Assembly (NCBI GenBank): GCA_963930775.1
Contig: OZ005690.1
Span: 3,642,225 to 3,706,224 of the forward strand
Direction: 5' to 3'
DNA: 64,000 nucleotides
Source: Cliona cf. orientalis
Lineage: Eukaryota; Porifera; Demospongiae; Clionaida; Clionaidae
In this document: positions 1 through 13,100 of the stretch, piece after piece
Layout of the letters: each line of letters opens with the position of its first letter
Position numbering within the stretch: position 1 is the first letter of the stretch
The notes under the pieces: model-generated
The model's database searches: none
What the model was told of the DNA's origin: nothing
What the model saw: the letters and a program-made list of their open reading frames with translations, nothing else
Made by a program: the position numbers and the translations under genes

Positions 1-3000
1 GGTACTACCGTGGGTGAAGGAGGTGGAGGATTGAACTCCTTCAGGTGATCCACGTGTCTCTTCCAAATACGTCCTCCGGATATATCCACAAGGTAGGTCA
101 GTGGGCCTAGTTGTTGAGCGATCACACCCGCAATCCAACTATCACCTGAGCCAAAATTCTTTGCTACGACAGACTGACCAATCTCGAATCGTCGAAATCG
201 AGAATGTTGATCGTGTTGTTCCTTTTGCTTTGCTTGGTGTTGACGGACGTTCTGGCTAGGATCGGGCTTCAGTAAATCCCAGCGCGTTCGGAGATGTCGT
301 CCCATAATCAACTCACAAGGAGGAACACCAGTGGTAGAGTGCGGAGTAGTGCTTTAGGTGAGAAGAAAACCTGCCAATCTGTGAGACAAGGTCAATCCAT
401 CATTTTTACCAGCCTTCATAGCCTCTTTGAACGTACGTACAAATCGTTCGGCCTCTCCGTTCGTAGCCGGATGGTATGGCGAAATGCGTATATGCTTGAT
501 ACCGTTAAGCTTGGCAAATTCGGCAAATTCAGCGGAGACGAACTGTGGACCATTGTCCGATACAATCTGTTCCGGCATACCGAGCGAAGAGAACACTTGT
601 CTCAGTGCAGAAATCGTTCGAGCGGCAGTGGTTTGTGACATCTCGATCACTTCAGCCCATTTGGAGTAGGCATCAACGACAATGAGGAAAGATTTGTTCA
701 TGAAGGGACCAGTGAAGTCGATATGAATCCTCTCCCAGGGTCTGGTAGGCCAGCTCCAGGGGTGAAGAGGTGCTTTAGCTGGTGCCTGTTTCACTACTGC
801 ACAATCCGGACATGATTTCACGAGAGATTCCAATTCCTTGTCGATTCCAGACCACCAGACGTGGCTCCGTGCGAGTGCTTTCATTTTGGAGATTCCTAGA
901 TGTTCTTTGTGCAGCTTTGCCTTGATTTTCTCCCTGAGGGGTGGAGGAATGATCACTCGTCCTCCCCAGAGCAAACATCCATCTTCTACGGACAATTCCG
1001 CGATTTTCGAATGGTAAGTCTTTAGTGCTTTTGGAACCTCCATGGGCCAACCACTAAGAATATAAAGCTTCACCTTGCTGAGTGTCGGATCTCGTTGCAT
1101 TGCTCTGCGAATTTCCGTGCTGGTTACTGGGAGTGATTCAATCCTACGAATGTTGCATAAACGGGTTTCTGAAGGAACCTGCGGTCCTTCCATCGGCAAT
1201 GGTAGTCGCGATAAGGCATCCGCGTTGCAGTGGGCACTAGTTGCTCGAAACTCAATGTCGTAGTCATAAGCAGCCAACAGCAATGCCCAACGTTGCAATC
1301 TAGCCGCAGCCATGGATGGAACTCCTGTCTTGGGACCAAGAATGCTCGTTAGTGGCTTGTGATCCGTCACAAGCGTAAACTTCCTGCCATACAGGTAGTT
1401 GTGGAACTTGCGTACTCCACAAATAAGAGCTAAGGCCTCCTTGTCTATCTGTGAGTAGTTCTTTTCACTTGGTGACAAGGAGCGGGAGGTGAAAGCAATC
1501 GGTCTCTCTTCTCCATTGGGAAGAACATGGGAGATAACAGCTCCCAATCCATACTGAGAAGCATCGACAGCAAGCTTCAGCGGCAGGCTAGGGTCATAGT
1601 GTGTCAAGAGATTGGAGGCAGTCAGGAGCTGTTTTGCTGAATCCATGGCTTGTGAGCACTCTTCAGTCCAATCCCACTTCTGGTCCTTTCGGAGTAGGTC
1701 ATTCAGCGGCTGGATAATAGTGGCGAGATTTGGGAGAAACTTGCGATAGTAATTCAGGAGGCCGAGGAACGACCTCAGCTGCTGCACGTTCTTGGGCATG
1801 GGGGCTTGCATAATCGCTGCAATCTTTTCGGGGGTCGCTCGTATGCCGTCTGCGTCTACCACGTGACCCAGGTAGGCAACTGAGTCTCGCATAAAGTAGC
1901 ATTTGCTCCGCTTCATTCTAATGCCATAGGTCTGTAGACGGCGCAAAACTTCCTCCAAGTTTTGGAGGTGCTCCTCGTTCGCAGCCCCAGTGATCAGTAT
2001 GTCGTCGATGTAACACATTGCACCAGGGACTCCTTGTAAGATGGTATCCATTACCTTTTGAAATTGAGCGGGAGCGGAAGCTATCCCAAATGGGAGGCGG
2101 TTAAACTGATAAAGGCCACGGTGAGTGTTTCTCGTGCAGTACTTCTTCGATTCGGGGTGCAAGGCGAGTTGAAGGTAGGCTTGCGTCAAATCAAGCTTAG
2201 TGAATTTCTTTCCATTAGCTAGTGTCGCCAGAAGGTCTTCAACCTTTGGCAGGGGATACTGATCCACACTCAAAGACGGATTAACAGTGACTTTAAAATC
2301 ACCACAAAGTCGAACCCGCCCATCTGGCTTTGGTACAGCTACTAATGGGGTCGCCCACTCACTGTGGGTCACTTTGTCAATTATCCCCTCACGCTCGAGG
2401 CGGTCCAATTCCTCTTCTATAGGCTCCCGCAAAGCATAGGGAACTGAGCGTGGCTTAAAAAACTTGGGTCTCACTTCTGGATTGACATGCAACTCGGCTT
2501 GGAAGGACTTAATAGTGCCTAGTTCATCCTTAAAGAGGTCCCCATACTTGTCCAGTAAGTACTCTAGACTCCCCATGGCATGCTTACTCACGGCTTTGAT
2601 CTCCTTCCAGTTTAGAGTCAGGTGTTGTAGCCAGTCCCAACTGAGCATGCATGGACCGTCTCCAGCAACTACCGTCAAAGGTAGCTCCTGCGTCTGTTGT
2701 TCGTACTGAACTTTGGCATCCATTGTGCCGATCACGGACAGTCGTTCTCCCGAGTACGTCTTGAGAAGGAGCTCAGACTTCTGCAAGTGGGTGCTGGCGA
2801 AGTGTTCCTGGTAGTGCTTTTCCGAGATGATCGTAACAGCAGCCCCCGTGTCCAGCTCCATGGTAATAGGCGTATCATTGATCACCAGGGGTACTTTGAT
2901 AGGTGGAGTAGTTCCTCCTCCCACGGTATGAAGGGGCAGATACTCGGGTCCTTCAGATTCCGAGTCGGTTGCCGTCGCAACATATCGCTGGGCTGCAGGT

Positions 3001-3734
3001 CGCTTATTGGACTTCGTCGCTGGTGCCGGCTTATGACGTTGATTCTGTCGTTTCTTAGGCGATCGACACACTGGCACAATATGTCCTCGCTTCCCACAGT
3101 TGTGGCACTCGGCGTCTCGAAACTTGCAATCCTTCTGGTCGTGCGATGACCTTCCACAACGATAGCATGGTTTGCGCTGTGGAGCAACTCGATTTACAGC
3201 AGTTTCCGTCCCCTTTAGAGACTTTGCATTCTTCTCTGCGGCCTCCATTCCAACAGAGAGTTCAACAGCTCTGGTCAAGGTAAGATCCGCCTCGGTTAAG
3301 AGCTTCTTCTGAATGGCTTGGTTACGTAAGCCGCACACTAGACGGTCTCGGAGGGCCTCGTCCAGGAATCCTCCAAATTGGCAGTGGGTTGTCAGGCGTC
3401 GGAGTTCAGCCACGTATTCGTTTATTGATTCTCCAACTGCTTGGGACCGTCGGTGAAAATGAAACCGTTCTGCGATTATCAATGGCTTTGGCTCATAGTG
3501 CTTCTTAAGAGCAGCGGCCAATTCTGCGTAGGACTTATCCTTTGGAATGGACGGCGAGACGAGGTTCTTTAGAAGCGAGTACGTTTGGCTTCCGATTAGG
3601 CTGAGGAATGTAGCCTTTTTTCGCTCATTTTTGATTTCGTTTGCGATGAAAAATTGTTCCACTCGTTCCAGGTAGGAAGAGAACAGTTTGTTGTCTGGAC
3701 GATACGGTTCGATGTGGCCAATGGTAGTGGCCAT
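1..3734 (-). pseudogene. gag-pol: Gypsy Gag-Pol polyprotein with one nonsense codon, open at left edge
   Basis: The likely start is the ATG at 3734, just after the primer binding site; the frame is open further up into the LTR, but that is not expected to be translated. Two CCHC knuckles (CYRCGRSSHDQKDC and CHNCGKRGHIVPVC) end the Gag part near residues 190-225. A protease motif LDTG follows at about 290. Reverse transcriptase carries YIDDIL, RNase H carries TDHKPL and an ADALSRL end, and integrase has an HHCC finger and a D..D..E core (SDNGPQF, then NGEAERF). Gag and Pol share one frame with no frameshift. A TAA at 354-356 interrupts the integrase; beyond it the frame stays open to base 1 with the expected integrase C-terminal character, so this is a single lesion rather than the true end. 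Confidence 0.9.
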
Positions 3735-3745
3735 CCTCGTCGCCA
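3731..3745 (-). other. Primer binding site, tRNA-Ser(GCT) type
   Basis: The minus strand reads TGGCGACGAGGATGG directly after the LTR. This is the complement of the 3' end of animal tRNA-Ser(GCT), whose tail is CCATCCTCGTCG plus CCA, matching over 15 nt. The Gag initiator ATG (3734-3732) overlaps the site. The tRNA identity comes from memory of that tRNA sequence and was not searched. Confidence 0.75.
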
Positions 3746-3746
3746 A

Positions 3747-4127
3747 TGTAAAGTACCAAACCAGATAGCTTAGCTTCACTAGTTTTTCAGAATAGAATTA
3801 TTGTCATGACAGAGATTCAATACACACACATAGAGATAATACAGGGATTGCGCAAACGGCGCTACTACCTAACAATAGAATAGAACAAAGAGCCGGACAA
3901 AAGGTCCGGCCAACTAAACGAGCATGCGCATACAGAACTACAATAGAACTACAATAGTATAATGTAATGTTCAAAGTTACAGTTACAATAGTTCAAGTTA
4001 CTACAGTGCCCAATTATTGTGCTAAAAATTTCACCTATAAGAATAATAATATTATTATAGTATTGTTAGACTAGCTAAGTCTAGTCTACAAGTCTCATGT
4101 GTCGCCTATTAGTCTCAATACTCAACA
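3747..4127 (-). repeat. 5' LTR of the Gypsy element
   Basis: The segment begins TG and ends CA on either strand and lies immediately upstream (minus strand) of the primer binding site, with one base between. The outer boundary is set by the abrupt start of an unrelated repeat at 4128. Length is about 381 bp. The partner LTR is off the left edge, so identity between LTRs cannot be judged. Confidence 0.75.
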
Positions 4128-4380
4128 TCCAGTGGCCAGTCAACACTTGATTGAGAATGGTGGTCCTTGAGGCATGTGGTGGTGCTGTTTTGGGCGTGGT
4201 CTGGCCCCTCCCTTCCGGCTCGGCTTCCAGTCCATTGAGAACATTAAATGAACACTTCCGGCTCTAGCAGCCACACCTCTGAGACATAGGCAATTAAAAG
4301 GACATGGCCATACAACATGCACCTCACTTATGACTTCGATGTGGTTTAGGTGTCATATCCCCCACCTCACACCCACGCAC
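4128..4380 (-). repeat. Interspersed repeat, inverted copy of 32627-32880
   Basis: Read on the minus strand, this stretch matches 32627-32880 closely, including a run around GGAAGCCGAGCCGGAAGGGA and a CACCTAAACCACATC block. Both copies give a short similar peptide beginning MD.KPSRKGGARPRPKQ, but the frame is short and ends quickly in both, so it is probably not a gene. The Gypsy LTR truncates this copy at 4127/4128. Confidence 0.75.
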
Positions 4381-4385
4381 CTTAA

Positions 4386-5219
4386 CTGTTCACAAAATTA
4401 TAGCCAAGTATATCTATAGATTGCGCAATGTGCGCGTGGGGTATGTGCTCTATAGAGCTCTAGTTTATCATGCACCTGTTGACTTGATTCGTGCTATCCT
4501 TCGACTTGCATGAGGGAAAAATATCCCCTGTCACTGATGGCTCAAAATAGTCAATTTTGATTCAATCGCATCATAACTGGTTACTTTTGCTCCCATGCAT
4601 ATAGCCACTCAAAAAGCAAGCGTAGGGATGTATAACGGATGTGATTATCCCTACAAATCTTGTTAGTGTACATTTTGACCCTGACATCCCTACTTCATCC
4701 TTCATACTTGTTTCTGTTCCTTTTTTATTGCTCTCAGTGTATATAGTTCATCAATGCTATCTTGCATGGTTTACTCATTCAATTCTCAGTGTAGCTACTT
4801 CATTAATTATTATGCATTGGAGGTACTGAAGTTCATGCACGCGTGCGCGGAGAATCCATTGCCCCGACTCTCTGCGTTCCTATGCCTAGGCAGGCCGACA
4901 TCTTTGTCACTGAGGTACTGAGCTGGCTGACTTGCTGAGTGAAGGGCCGTGGCCAGTCCTCGATCCTCCGTGTTCGTTCATATTCGATTCAGCACGCAGC
5001 ACTAACCTAGCTGCTAGCGCTCGCCCTGTTCCCCTGGCCCGGCCTGCAACACTGACTACCACATGACTTCACCATGGCAACACCATATGAGCATGTGTAT
5101 TACATGACAAAATGGTGAATCAGACACAGCCACTTGCAAAGTGCGCTCTACATGCCCACGATTGAATCGCTGTCATGATAACACAAAACTGAAAGCTAAA
5201 AAACTGAACTGTTTTCAAT
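4386..5219. other. Intergenic, no gene seen
   Basis: About 830 bp between the repeat and the promoter region of copy A. I see no convincing reading frame, RNA gene or repeat. It is AT-rich with a slightly GC-richer block at about 4850-5050. Confidence 0.5.
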
Positions 5220-5543
5220 TCATGAGTATTCCCAAAAGAAACACACGTGCAGAAGTGTTAAACTCTCTGTAGGCAAGCAAAACAAGATGTTTTTGCACAT
5301 CAGAACTCCCAAATATCACACAATGAAATTGAATGGCACAAAGTTACTAATAATTAACTAATGGTTACTCTTGGTTTTACTTATGGATATAAACATTATT
5401 TTATGTCAAGGTGATTTTTCAAATTCTATAATTATAATTATTGGAGCATAACTTTGTAGTAGATTTTATGGTTACAACCTCATGCGAGTAAGTTGTCGCT
5501 GCACTAATTCGATCTGTATCTCAATAGCTATAGCTAGCTCATT
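5220..5543 (+). promoter_or_regulatory. Upstream region of copy A, homologous to upstream of copy C
   Basis: Diverged but recognisable similarity to 15640-15926 in the same order: a block like AACTCTCT..G.A..CAAAAC, a TGCACATCA block with ACTCCCA after it, a TATTGGAGCATA block and an ATGAATAAGTTGTC-like block close to the start codon. The promoter therefore duplicated together with the gene. No single TATA box can be named with confidence. Confidence 0.5.
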
Positions 5544-8500
5544 ATGGATACCACCTGCAGACTGCTGATAATCATATCTCTAGTTTTTGTGAATCTAAAA
5601 TCCATTCACTGCAGTGGCGAACTGGTATATGTTTCTCCGAATCCTCGTCCTAACCCAGACTACTATGATGGCCTTCCATGTCAAACTCTAAAGAGCTACT
5701 TCAATAACAAAACATTCACTCAGCAGAGTGTCAACCTCACAATGATATTTCTTCCAGGAGAGCATATAGCTAGGACTCCGAGGTGGCCAAAAGATAGAAC
5801 TGAAATCCACTTCATTCACCATAAGAGGAACTGGCCAATTGGAAGTAGTTGTAAAGGATGTAAACATAGAGTTACAGTATGCTACAGAAATACGTTTTGA
5901 GAATATCACTCTTCATCACTGGAATAGCATATCCCCTGGTTCACCGTTTCTTGTATTCCAGATTCTGTCAGTACTGGCAGAGAATCAGACTCACATCTTC
6001 ATAAAACATGGTACAAATTCAAGTCAAAATAAATTAAAGCTTGTGAATTCTGTCTTCAATAATTCCTCATTAGCAGGAAGATTGTCATTCATCGAAAGTG
6101 AATCAAATACGGACGCCATGAGTTTGATTTCATCCACACTTAACATAGGAAGAAATACTAATATTACTTTCATGAAAAATCTAGTGCGAGGAGCAGCTTT
6201 GTACTTAAATTCATCCACACTTACTATTGAAAGTAATGTGCACATGGCCTTTGTCAGCAACTCAAGAGCTATGAAAATGTTTGATTCAACATTGAATGTT
6301 ATGACTGATACCAATATGATCTTTATCGGCAACTCAAATATAAATCAAGGAGCAGCTATGCTTGTTGAATGTTCTACAATGAATGTTGAGGGCGACTTGC
6401 ACTTCGTTAACAACTCAGCATACGTCAGTCAGGGAGCAATAAACTTTCAGATGTCAACTTTTAATATAAGGAATTGTGCAAGGATTATTTTTTTTAATAA
6501 TTTGGCCAGAAGACAAGCGGGAGGAATTCGCTTAAAAAATTCTGTACTTAATGCTGAAGATAACGCTAATATAGCATTTATCAACAACTCAGCGAAAAAA
6601 TAGGATCCACAGCTGTGCTATCATCAAAACTACATGTCAGGCACAATGCAAGTTTACACTTTGTCAGTAATTCAGCAAGTACATTCGGAGGGTCTTCTCA
6701 GATAGAACTCTCAATTATTACCATCGAAAATAATGCACATATTACTTTCACTAACAATGTTGCTGATACTACAGGAGGCATGGTCCTACGGTCATCGATA
6801 CTCAACATTAGTCATAATGCACATATTTTATTTAATAACAATCTAGCAGTTGTTGGAGGAGCTCTTTATGCACTCAACAGCACAATATATGTTAAAAATG
6901 ATGCACAAATGACTTTTATTAACAATAATGCAGCATTTTCAGCTGGTGCATTTGTTCTCATATTATCTGAAATGCACTTAAAGAGTCATACAATTTTAAC
7001 ATTCATCAACAACACTGCTATCAATCTTGGTGGAGCAATTTACAGTTATAGTTCAAAATTGTTCATTGAAAATGCCACTATTAAATTTATTAGTAACTCA
7101 GCAAGAAATGGAGGTGCTATGGCTCTTCTTTCATCAACCTTTGAATTAGTGAACGGAAGTACTAACTTAAATTTTGAGAACAATTCGGCAAGGGAGAAAG
7201 GAGGGGCAATATATATTGATCCAGATCAAGTTGAGTTTACATCACAAGTCCGATACAACACTTTTTACTATTTACACGAAAAAAACTGTTTATACACAAA
7301 CCCAACTAGTACAAAACAGTACTTCAATTTTGTCAACAATCTTGCACAAGTAGCAGGCGACGATGTTTATGGTGTTTCTCTGGAATGGTGCAGCAGAAGT
7401 GTTGTAAACATACGCCCAAAGAATAATTCAAGTCTTTCTTCTATCTCTGGCTCCCCCACACGTGTTTGCAGATGTGACAATAAACGTAGACCATTGTGCC
7501 GTAACATTTCATACAATCACATCTCTCGTTCCTACTATCCTGGGGAGACGATTCCCATCTCAGTCGTAGTTGTGGATGGAGACTTGGGAGCCACACCTGG
7601 AATGGTCTACGCTAGATTCCACCCACCACATACATCAATCCTGAAACCATCCACCCAATACAATCAATGGATCAATGAATCTAAATGCACTTCACTCAAT
7701 TACACTATGTACAGCAATCAACCAGTACAGTTAGTACTGTCAACATTTGCATATACAGATCTTGCTTATTTTCAAATATGTAACAATGATAATATGACTC
7801 AACAGTTTTCTGAAATGTCATGTACTTTCTTTTCCCCTCTGTATATCAATTATACAATCCTACCTTGTCCATCTGGATTCTCTCTACAGGGAAATCCCCC
7901 AGGCTGTTATTGCTATCCCATGCTCACTGACAACGGAGTGAACTGCAATATTTTCAAAAGTGAAGCAACCTTTTCCTGGAATACTTCAATCTGGATTGCA
8001 GTGTCAGCTAAGTAAATCATTCTCAATAAACACTGCCCATTTGATTATTGTAAAGATTCCAAGATGATTAATGGACTATCAGGAGATCAGTCACTGTGTT
8101 CCTTCAACCGAGCTGGAAGGCTGTGTGGTGGATGCAAGGAGAACTACAGCCTAGCGATAGGTTCCTCCCACTGCATCTACTGTGCAAATGACAACAATAT
8201 GACTCTTATTATTTTCTTTGCTGCTGCAGGATTCTTGCTAGTTTTCTTTATCAGTGTCTTGAACCTCACTGTCACTCAGGGCATGATAAATGGACTCATA
8301 TTCTATGCAAACATTGTATGGACGTATCAAAGTGTTCTTTTTCCTAATAGAATACCCGGAGAACTCATTTTCCTTAAGATTTTTATAGCTTGGCTTAATC
8401 TGGATTTTGGAATCGAAATGTTCTTTGTTAAGAATTTGAATGCTTTCTGGAAGTCTTGGTTCCAATTTGTCTTTCCCTTCTATCTCTGGTCCATTGCTGG

Positions 8501-9425
8501 ACTGATGATTATGCTTGCTCGATATTCAACTCGACTGACTGCCCTCTTTGGAAATAGAGCTGTTCCAGTATTGGGTACACTTATCCTGTTGTCTTACATG
8601 AAGCTGCTTCGAACTGCTGTGGAGATATTGCATTTCTCAATACTCACTACTGTGTCAAAGGACGGCAATTCATATGATACTGCTGTAACAGCTACATCTG
8701 ATTCATTGGTATGGTTGATTGATGGAACACTTGATTACTTCGGCTATCCACATATCCTCCTCTTTGCTGCAGCACTGTTCACTCTGCTGTTTCTGTGGCT
8801 GCCATACACTCTGCTTTTGCTTTTTATTCAGTGGATATGAAGGGTCTCTCACTACAGGCTTCTGAGGTGGACGATAAGATTAAATCCTTTCTATGATGCC
8901 AACTTTGCTTCTTTAAAGTATAAGCACCAATATTGGTTGGGACTTCTACTGCTTGTCCGAGGCATAGTATTTGTCATATTTGCATCCAATTTCTCTATCC
9001 CCAACGGTGCCAATTTACTAATACTGCTTATCTCTGTAGGACTATTGCTCTTTTACATGTTATCAACAAGCATTTACAAGAGTCATGCTCTTTTGGTATT
9101 TCATAGCTCCTTCTTCTTGAACATATGCTTTCTTAGTGGATTCATCATCTTTTCCGACACCAATAGCAAGATTAAATCCTCTATGCAGACAAGTGTTACA
9201 TTTATCTCTACTGGAATTGCTTTTCTTCAGTTTTGTGGTATTATTCTGTATCAGATTTACTCACTGTGCCGTTCATGTGGAGTGGGAAGAGGTCCAAGTA
9301 ATAATCGAGCACATGAAGAACAATTGCATGCAATACTGGATATTAGTTCTCGACTCGAACATAGTGATACGTATTCTGCTAAGGAGCAACCACTAATCGA
9401 CCCAAATGATGAACCAACTTACTGA
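5544..9425 (+). pseudogene. Copy A: Pmp-repeat polytopic membrane protein, pseudogene
   Basis: A direct paralogue of copy C, alignable from signal peptide to the C-terminal PTY stop. It starts with a hydrophobic signal (LLIIISLVFV), then the YVSPNP...PCQTLKSYF cap, degenerate Pmp repeats, the CRCDN and CYCYPML Cys modules, the GRLCGGCKENYSLAIGSSHC juxtamembrane module and the membrane core. Lesions relative to C: a 10-nt insertion near 5775 shifts the frame; one A is lost from the A-run before 6601, giving TAG at 6601-6603; AAG or AAA became TAA at 8013-8015; CGA became TGA at 8838-8840. Four independent lesions make this a pseudogene rather than a gene with introns; none of the gaps has splice sites and C is intronless. 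The tail keeps a KEQPLID motif. Confidence 0.9.
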
Positions 9426-10196
9426 ATAATACAGAACACGTACGGGGAATTATAAATGTAGGCACTGACTGTAGTTACAGTGTGACATCATCAAGCATGC
9501 ATTATCATATTAATCGACTATCATTATAGGCATAGCTACATGTGTGGTACAATCATCATGTCCTGTATGCTAAGTGTGTAACTATATCAAATCAATTGCT
9601 GGCCTAACATTACAATAACTATATTAGGATCTGGTATGCACGTGTGTGCATGTATCATTGTTAAAGATTATTGTAGCTACCGTATTGCCTCTAATTTAAC
9701 GGACATCTCTAATTAGAGGTAATTTGACATGATAGGGACTGCTTAATAATAATATTATAATATACCAGTGCACACCTTTATGCATGCACTGTATACTCAA
9801 GATGCATGAGTGAACATGTACCCTGAGTGTGATACAATGAAGAAAAAGCCCAAGGAATTCCATTATGAATGGTACAACATTGACACACAATACCTGTATT
9901 ATAGACACCATAGTGGAGCCACTGAAAATTACCCGAAACTATCTGGAGGAATGATTCTCCAAAAAATGTCCTAAGGAACTTGTGCTGAATATGCCCACTC
10001 ATTCATCACGCTTCCACCCCAAATTTTTGTCGCTAGACGAAACCCTGGTAATGCAGAGTATGTTAGTAGTAATTATTGAATTCCTATCCGAGTTGTAACT
10101 ATTAGCTAGAGAATACAAGTCAATAATAATATTCTGAGATAGAAGTGCAAGTACATGCATGATATCATGTAACTGATTCAGAATTTGCTAATGACA
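9426..10196. other. Convergent spacer between A and B
   Basis: A (plus) and B (minus) end facing each other across about 770 bp of AT-rich DNA. The part next to B (from about 10120) is also found next to copy E at about 57655-57734, which marks the edge of the segmental duplication. No gene is seen. Confidence 0.6.
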
Positions 10197-13100
10197 CTAG
10201 TGATGATAATCCAATAGTGGAGATGTGCTGTCCTCCGAAGCTAATGAGGCTCTATCATCTTCATCGTAGTTTGTACTAATTTCCACTCTTGCCGAGTTTT
10301 GTCTGACAGAATCAGGTGGTCCTAAGTACAACGCTGAAAATGTGGGTTTCCCAATGTCATTAGAAGTAGAGCCTCTAGCAGTGGAGTAATTAGCTGTTGC
10401 CGTCTCATTTAGCTGCTGTTCATTAGTACGTCTCTTTGAATATTTTGTGCGAACTATAGCATACAAATGGTAGGAGATTATGACAGCTAGGAGAATCACT
10501 GTGAAAGCTCCTGATATGTGACTGGCGATACTGACAATCCTTGTATCTTCAAACTTTAATTTTATTGTGCTGAGTACACCGAGATTTGCATAACAAGCCA
10601 CTTCAATCACATCGACAAAAACTGATTGATACACTCGACCAAACTGTCCCTTGATAATAAAAAGGCCAACCACAGACGTGATTATTGCCAATAAATTGAC
10701 TCCAGGATCTCCCGATACATTGAGTGAAAACACAAGATACAAAGCAAAACGTATGAATAGCAGCAAACCAGTCCAGTAGCGATGCTTAGGGACATAGGGA
10801 GCATGGTAAGGCTCTATGAAATGACATAGTTGCTGAGACATGACCCACTTGAAGATCATCTTGTCCTGAAGATGAAGAAGCCACTGCCAAAAGAAGATGG
10901 TACATGTGTACACTGTGCCGATGACTAGTATTAGGATGGCCACGATAAAAAGAGGGATATGTTCGCTACGTAAGTACTCAACTGTTGCATCAGGAAGCCA
11001 CACCCTCTTAGGTGAGCCACCCCCAGGATTGTCAAGCTGAGTGAACGATAAGGATGTGATTGTTGTTTGAAGGAATTTAGTGTATGAGAGCAAGATTAGG
11101 GTAGCTAGAGTAGCCACTGGGTTCGCTTTACCAATCAAACGAGAGAATCTCATCGATTTTTCGCTGATAATGATCACAAGGACAACTAGAATCATGATGT
11201 ACATTGGGAAAGCCAACTGGAGCCATGTTTTCCAATAGGTGTCCATTCCTTCAAAGAAGCAAACATCAAACCCAATTTCCAAGTTAAGCCATGATACAAG
11301 AATTGAGTAATATCTAAGTGATGGTGACAATCCAAAGAAAAACTGACTGCTGTTGGCACCTATGATGTTCATATAAAATATCAGTCCGTTCAATGTTCCA
11401 TTTGCAACAGTCAGATTGAGAAACATCAGGAATGATACGAGAAAAATTCCAGCTATCAGAGCAATCAAGATTACTGGAAGATATCCCTTATACTGCATCT
11501 TAGAGCAAGGGACACACCGAGAGCTTCCTAAGGATAAACTAAGATCAGGTTGACAGAGCGAACACAAAAGTCCTGAACGATTGTTAGCACACTGTGCATC
11601 AGATCCATTGGCAAGATTTAGGTTGATGTAAACTTTGGAAGTTGGTGGGAGGCAATAGTCTAGTGGACAGTAAGGGTGCTTTAGAAATCCACTCGAACCG
11701 TTAGTACCATTAATGAAATCTATCCAAAAGTTGCCTTTCCTAATTAGTGATTCAGTTTTACGATTGCAATTATTAGCTGCTTCAGTGAAATAAGGACTAA
11801 GCCTCACATCACACACACAGATGCAATCATCACGACTTTGTTTATTCTGGAATCCTATTGGACACCGGCAAGGTGTAAAGTGAACACGAACTCTGCTAAG
11901 TGATCCATTGGCATTCCGACACGGACCTTCCGGGTATAGTATCAATTCTTCATAGTGATTATGAGAACGGATACTGAACATTAGGTTTGTGCAAGCATCT
12001 TGAGTGACTTGAAGTGACTGGCCTTCACCTAAACTGCTTCTTGTGTGCTTAAGATAACTGTGTATTGCAACTTGGGCTATTGTATGATTCATGTGATCAA
12101 CTGCGACAAGTGATACATTAAACATCTCTCCCTTCATTCTGTAAATGAGTGGAGGCTCGTAGCTGCAGTTTGGTTTGTCATCAGGTGTACAGAAACACAC
12201 CCTCACTGGTGAAGAGCTCAACATTTCAGGATCTGATATGTTACTAATGAGCTTAAGATAAGTGAACCCGTCGATTTTTGTGTGTATGTATCCACTAGTT
12301 AAGATTTCAGCTCTACGTGGATCTGGTATGCATCGATCCAGTAGCCCTCCAAAGATCACGGGTGAAGCAGAATTATTTCCTCTATGTTTCGTAGTGAACT
12401 CTATGTTAGGCTGTTTGGACATGTTCCCTAGAGCAGATATTCTTGAAAAGACTTGAAAAAAGCACTGATTACTGCTATTGTCTCTACCTATCTTTAAGTT
12501 GTAACTACCATCACAAGTATAAGGATACATTTCATCGTCCACATAAATTGCTGTGCCATTCTGAGCAAAATTTGATATAAAATAAATGCTGGTGTTTAAA
12601 GTCTTATTGTATGGACTTGTGTATGCCTTTTGTATACGTAATTGTGCAGCTGATGTCAGATATACTCCACCGCCTAGCTGTGCACTATTATTCATAAAAA
12701 TCAGTATGTTTTGATGGGGAGTGTTTTTTGCTTGACGATAAGGTTCTGTACATGTAATGAGTGAGTTGGTGGCATACACTCCCCCACCTTTATATTTTGC
12801 TCTATTCGATGAGACATTGGCTATACTTCCAATGCTACGAGACACAAATGTGCTATGGTCAAGATAGATGCCACCTCCACTGCCATTAGCTTCATTATAG
12901 GCTATGGTCAATTCATAGAATCCCTTGCTATGCAAAATATCACCACCATACGGCAATAACATGCTTTCAATTGCATAAATTGCTCCTCCTGCTGTTCCAG
13001 CAGAGTTGTGTGTTAGGTTACATCGTCCACTGAAAGTAATCTCTTGTTGACTCTGCAGAATGTAAATGGCACCGCCACTTTCTCTGGCTTGGTTGTGTGA

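Larger units (their letters stand above)
1..4127 (-). mobile_element. Ty3/Gypsy LTR retrotransposon, 5' part (3' end beyond the window)
   Basis: A minus-strand LTR retrotransposon reads from a 5' LTR (3747-4127) through a primer binding site (3731-3745) into one long Gag-Pol frame that runs off the left edge. Domain order is Gag zinc knuckles, protease, reverse transcriptase, RNase H, integrase, which is the Ty3/Gypsy order (integrase last). No envelope gene is visible, but the 3' end is missing. The element sits inside an older repeat: the sequence abutting the LTR at 4128 continues a family whose other copy at 32627 runs uninterrupted across the equivalent point. A nonsense codon in the integrase region suggests this copy is not autonomous. 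Confidence 0.93.

Noticed and set aside
5544-9425. Copy A as a multi-exon gene
   Set aside because: The interruptions are single-base or 10-base changes relative to intronless copy C, with no splice signals.
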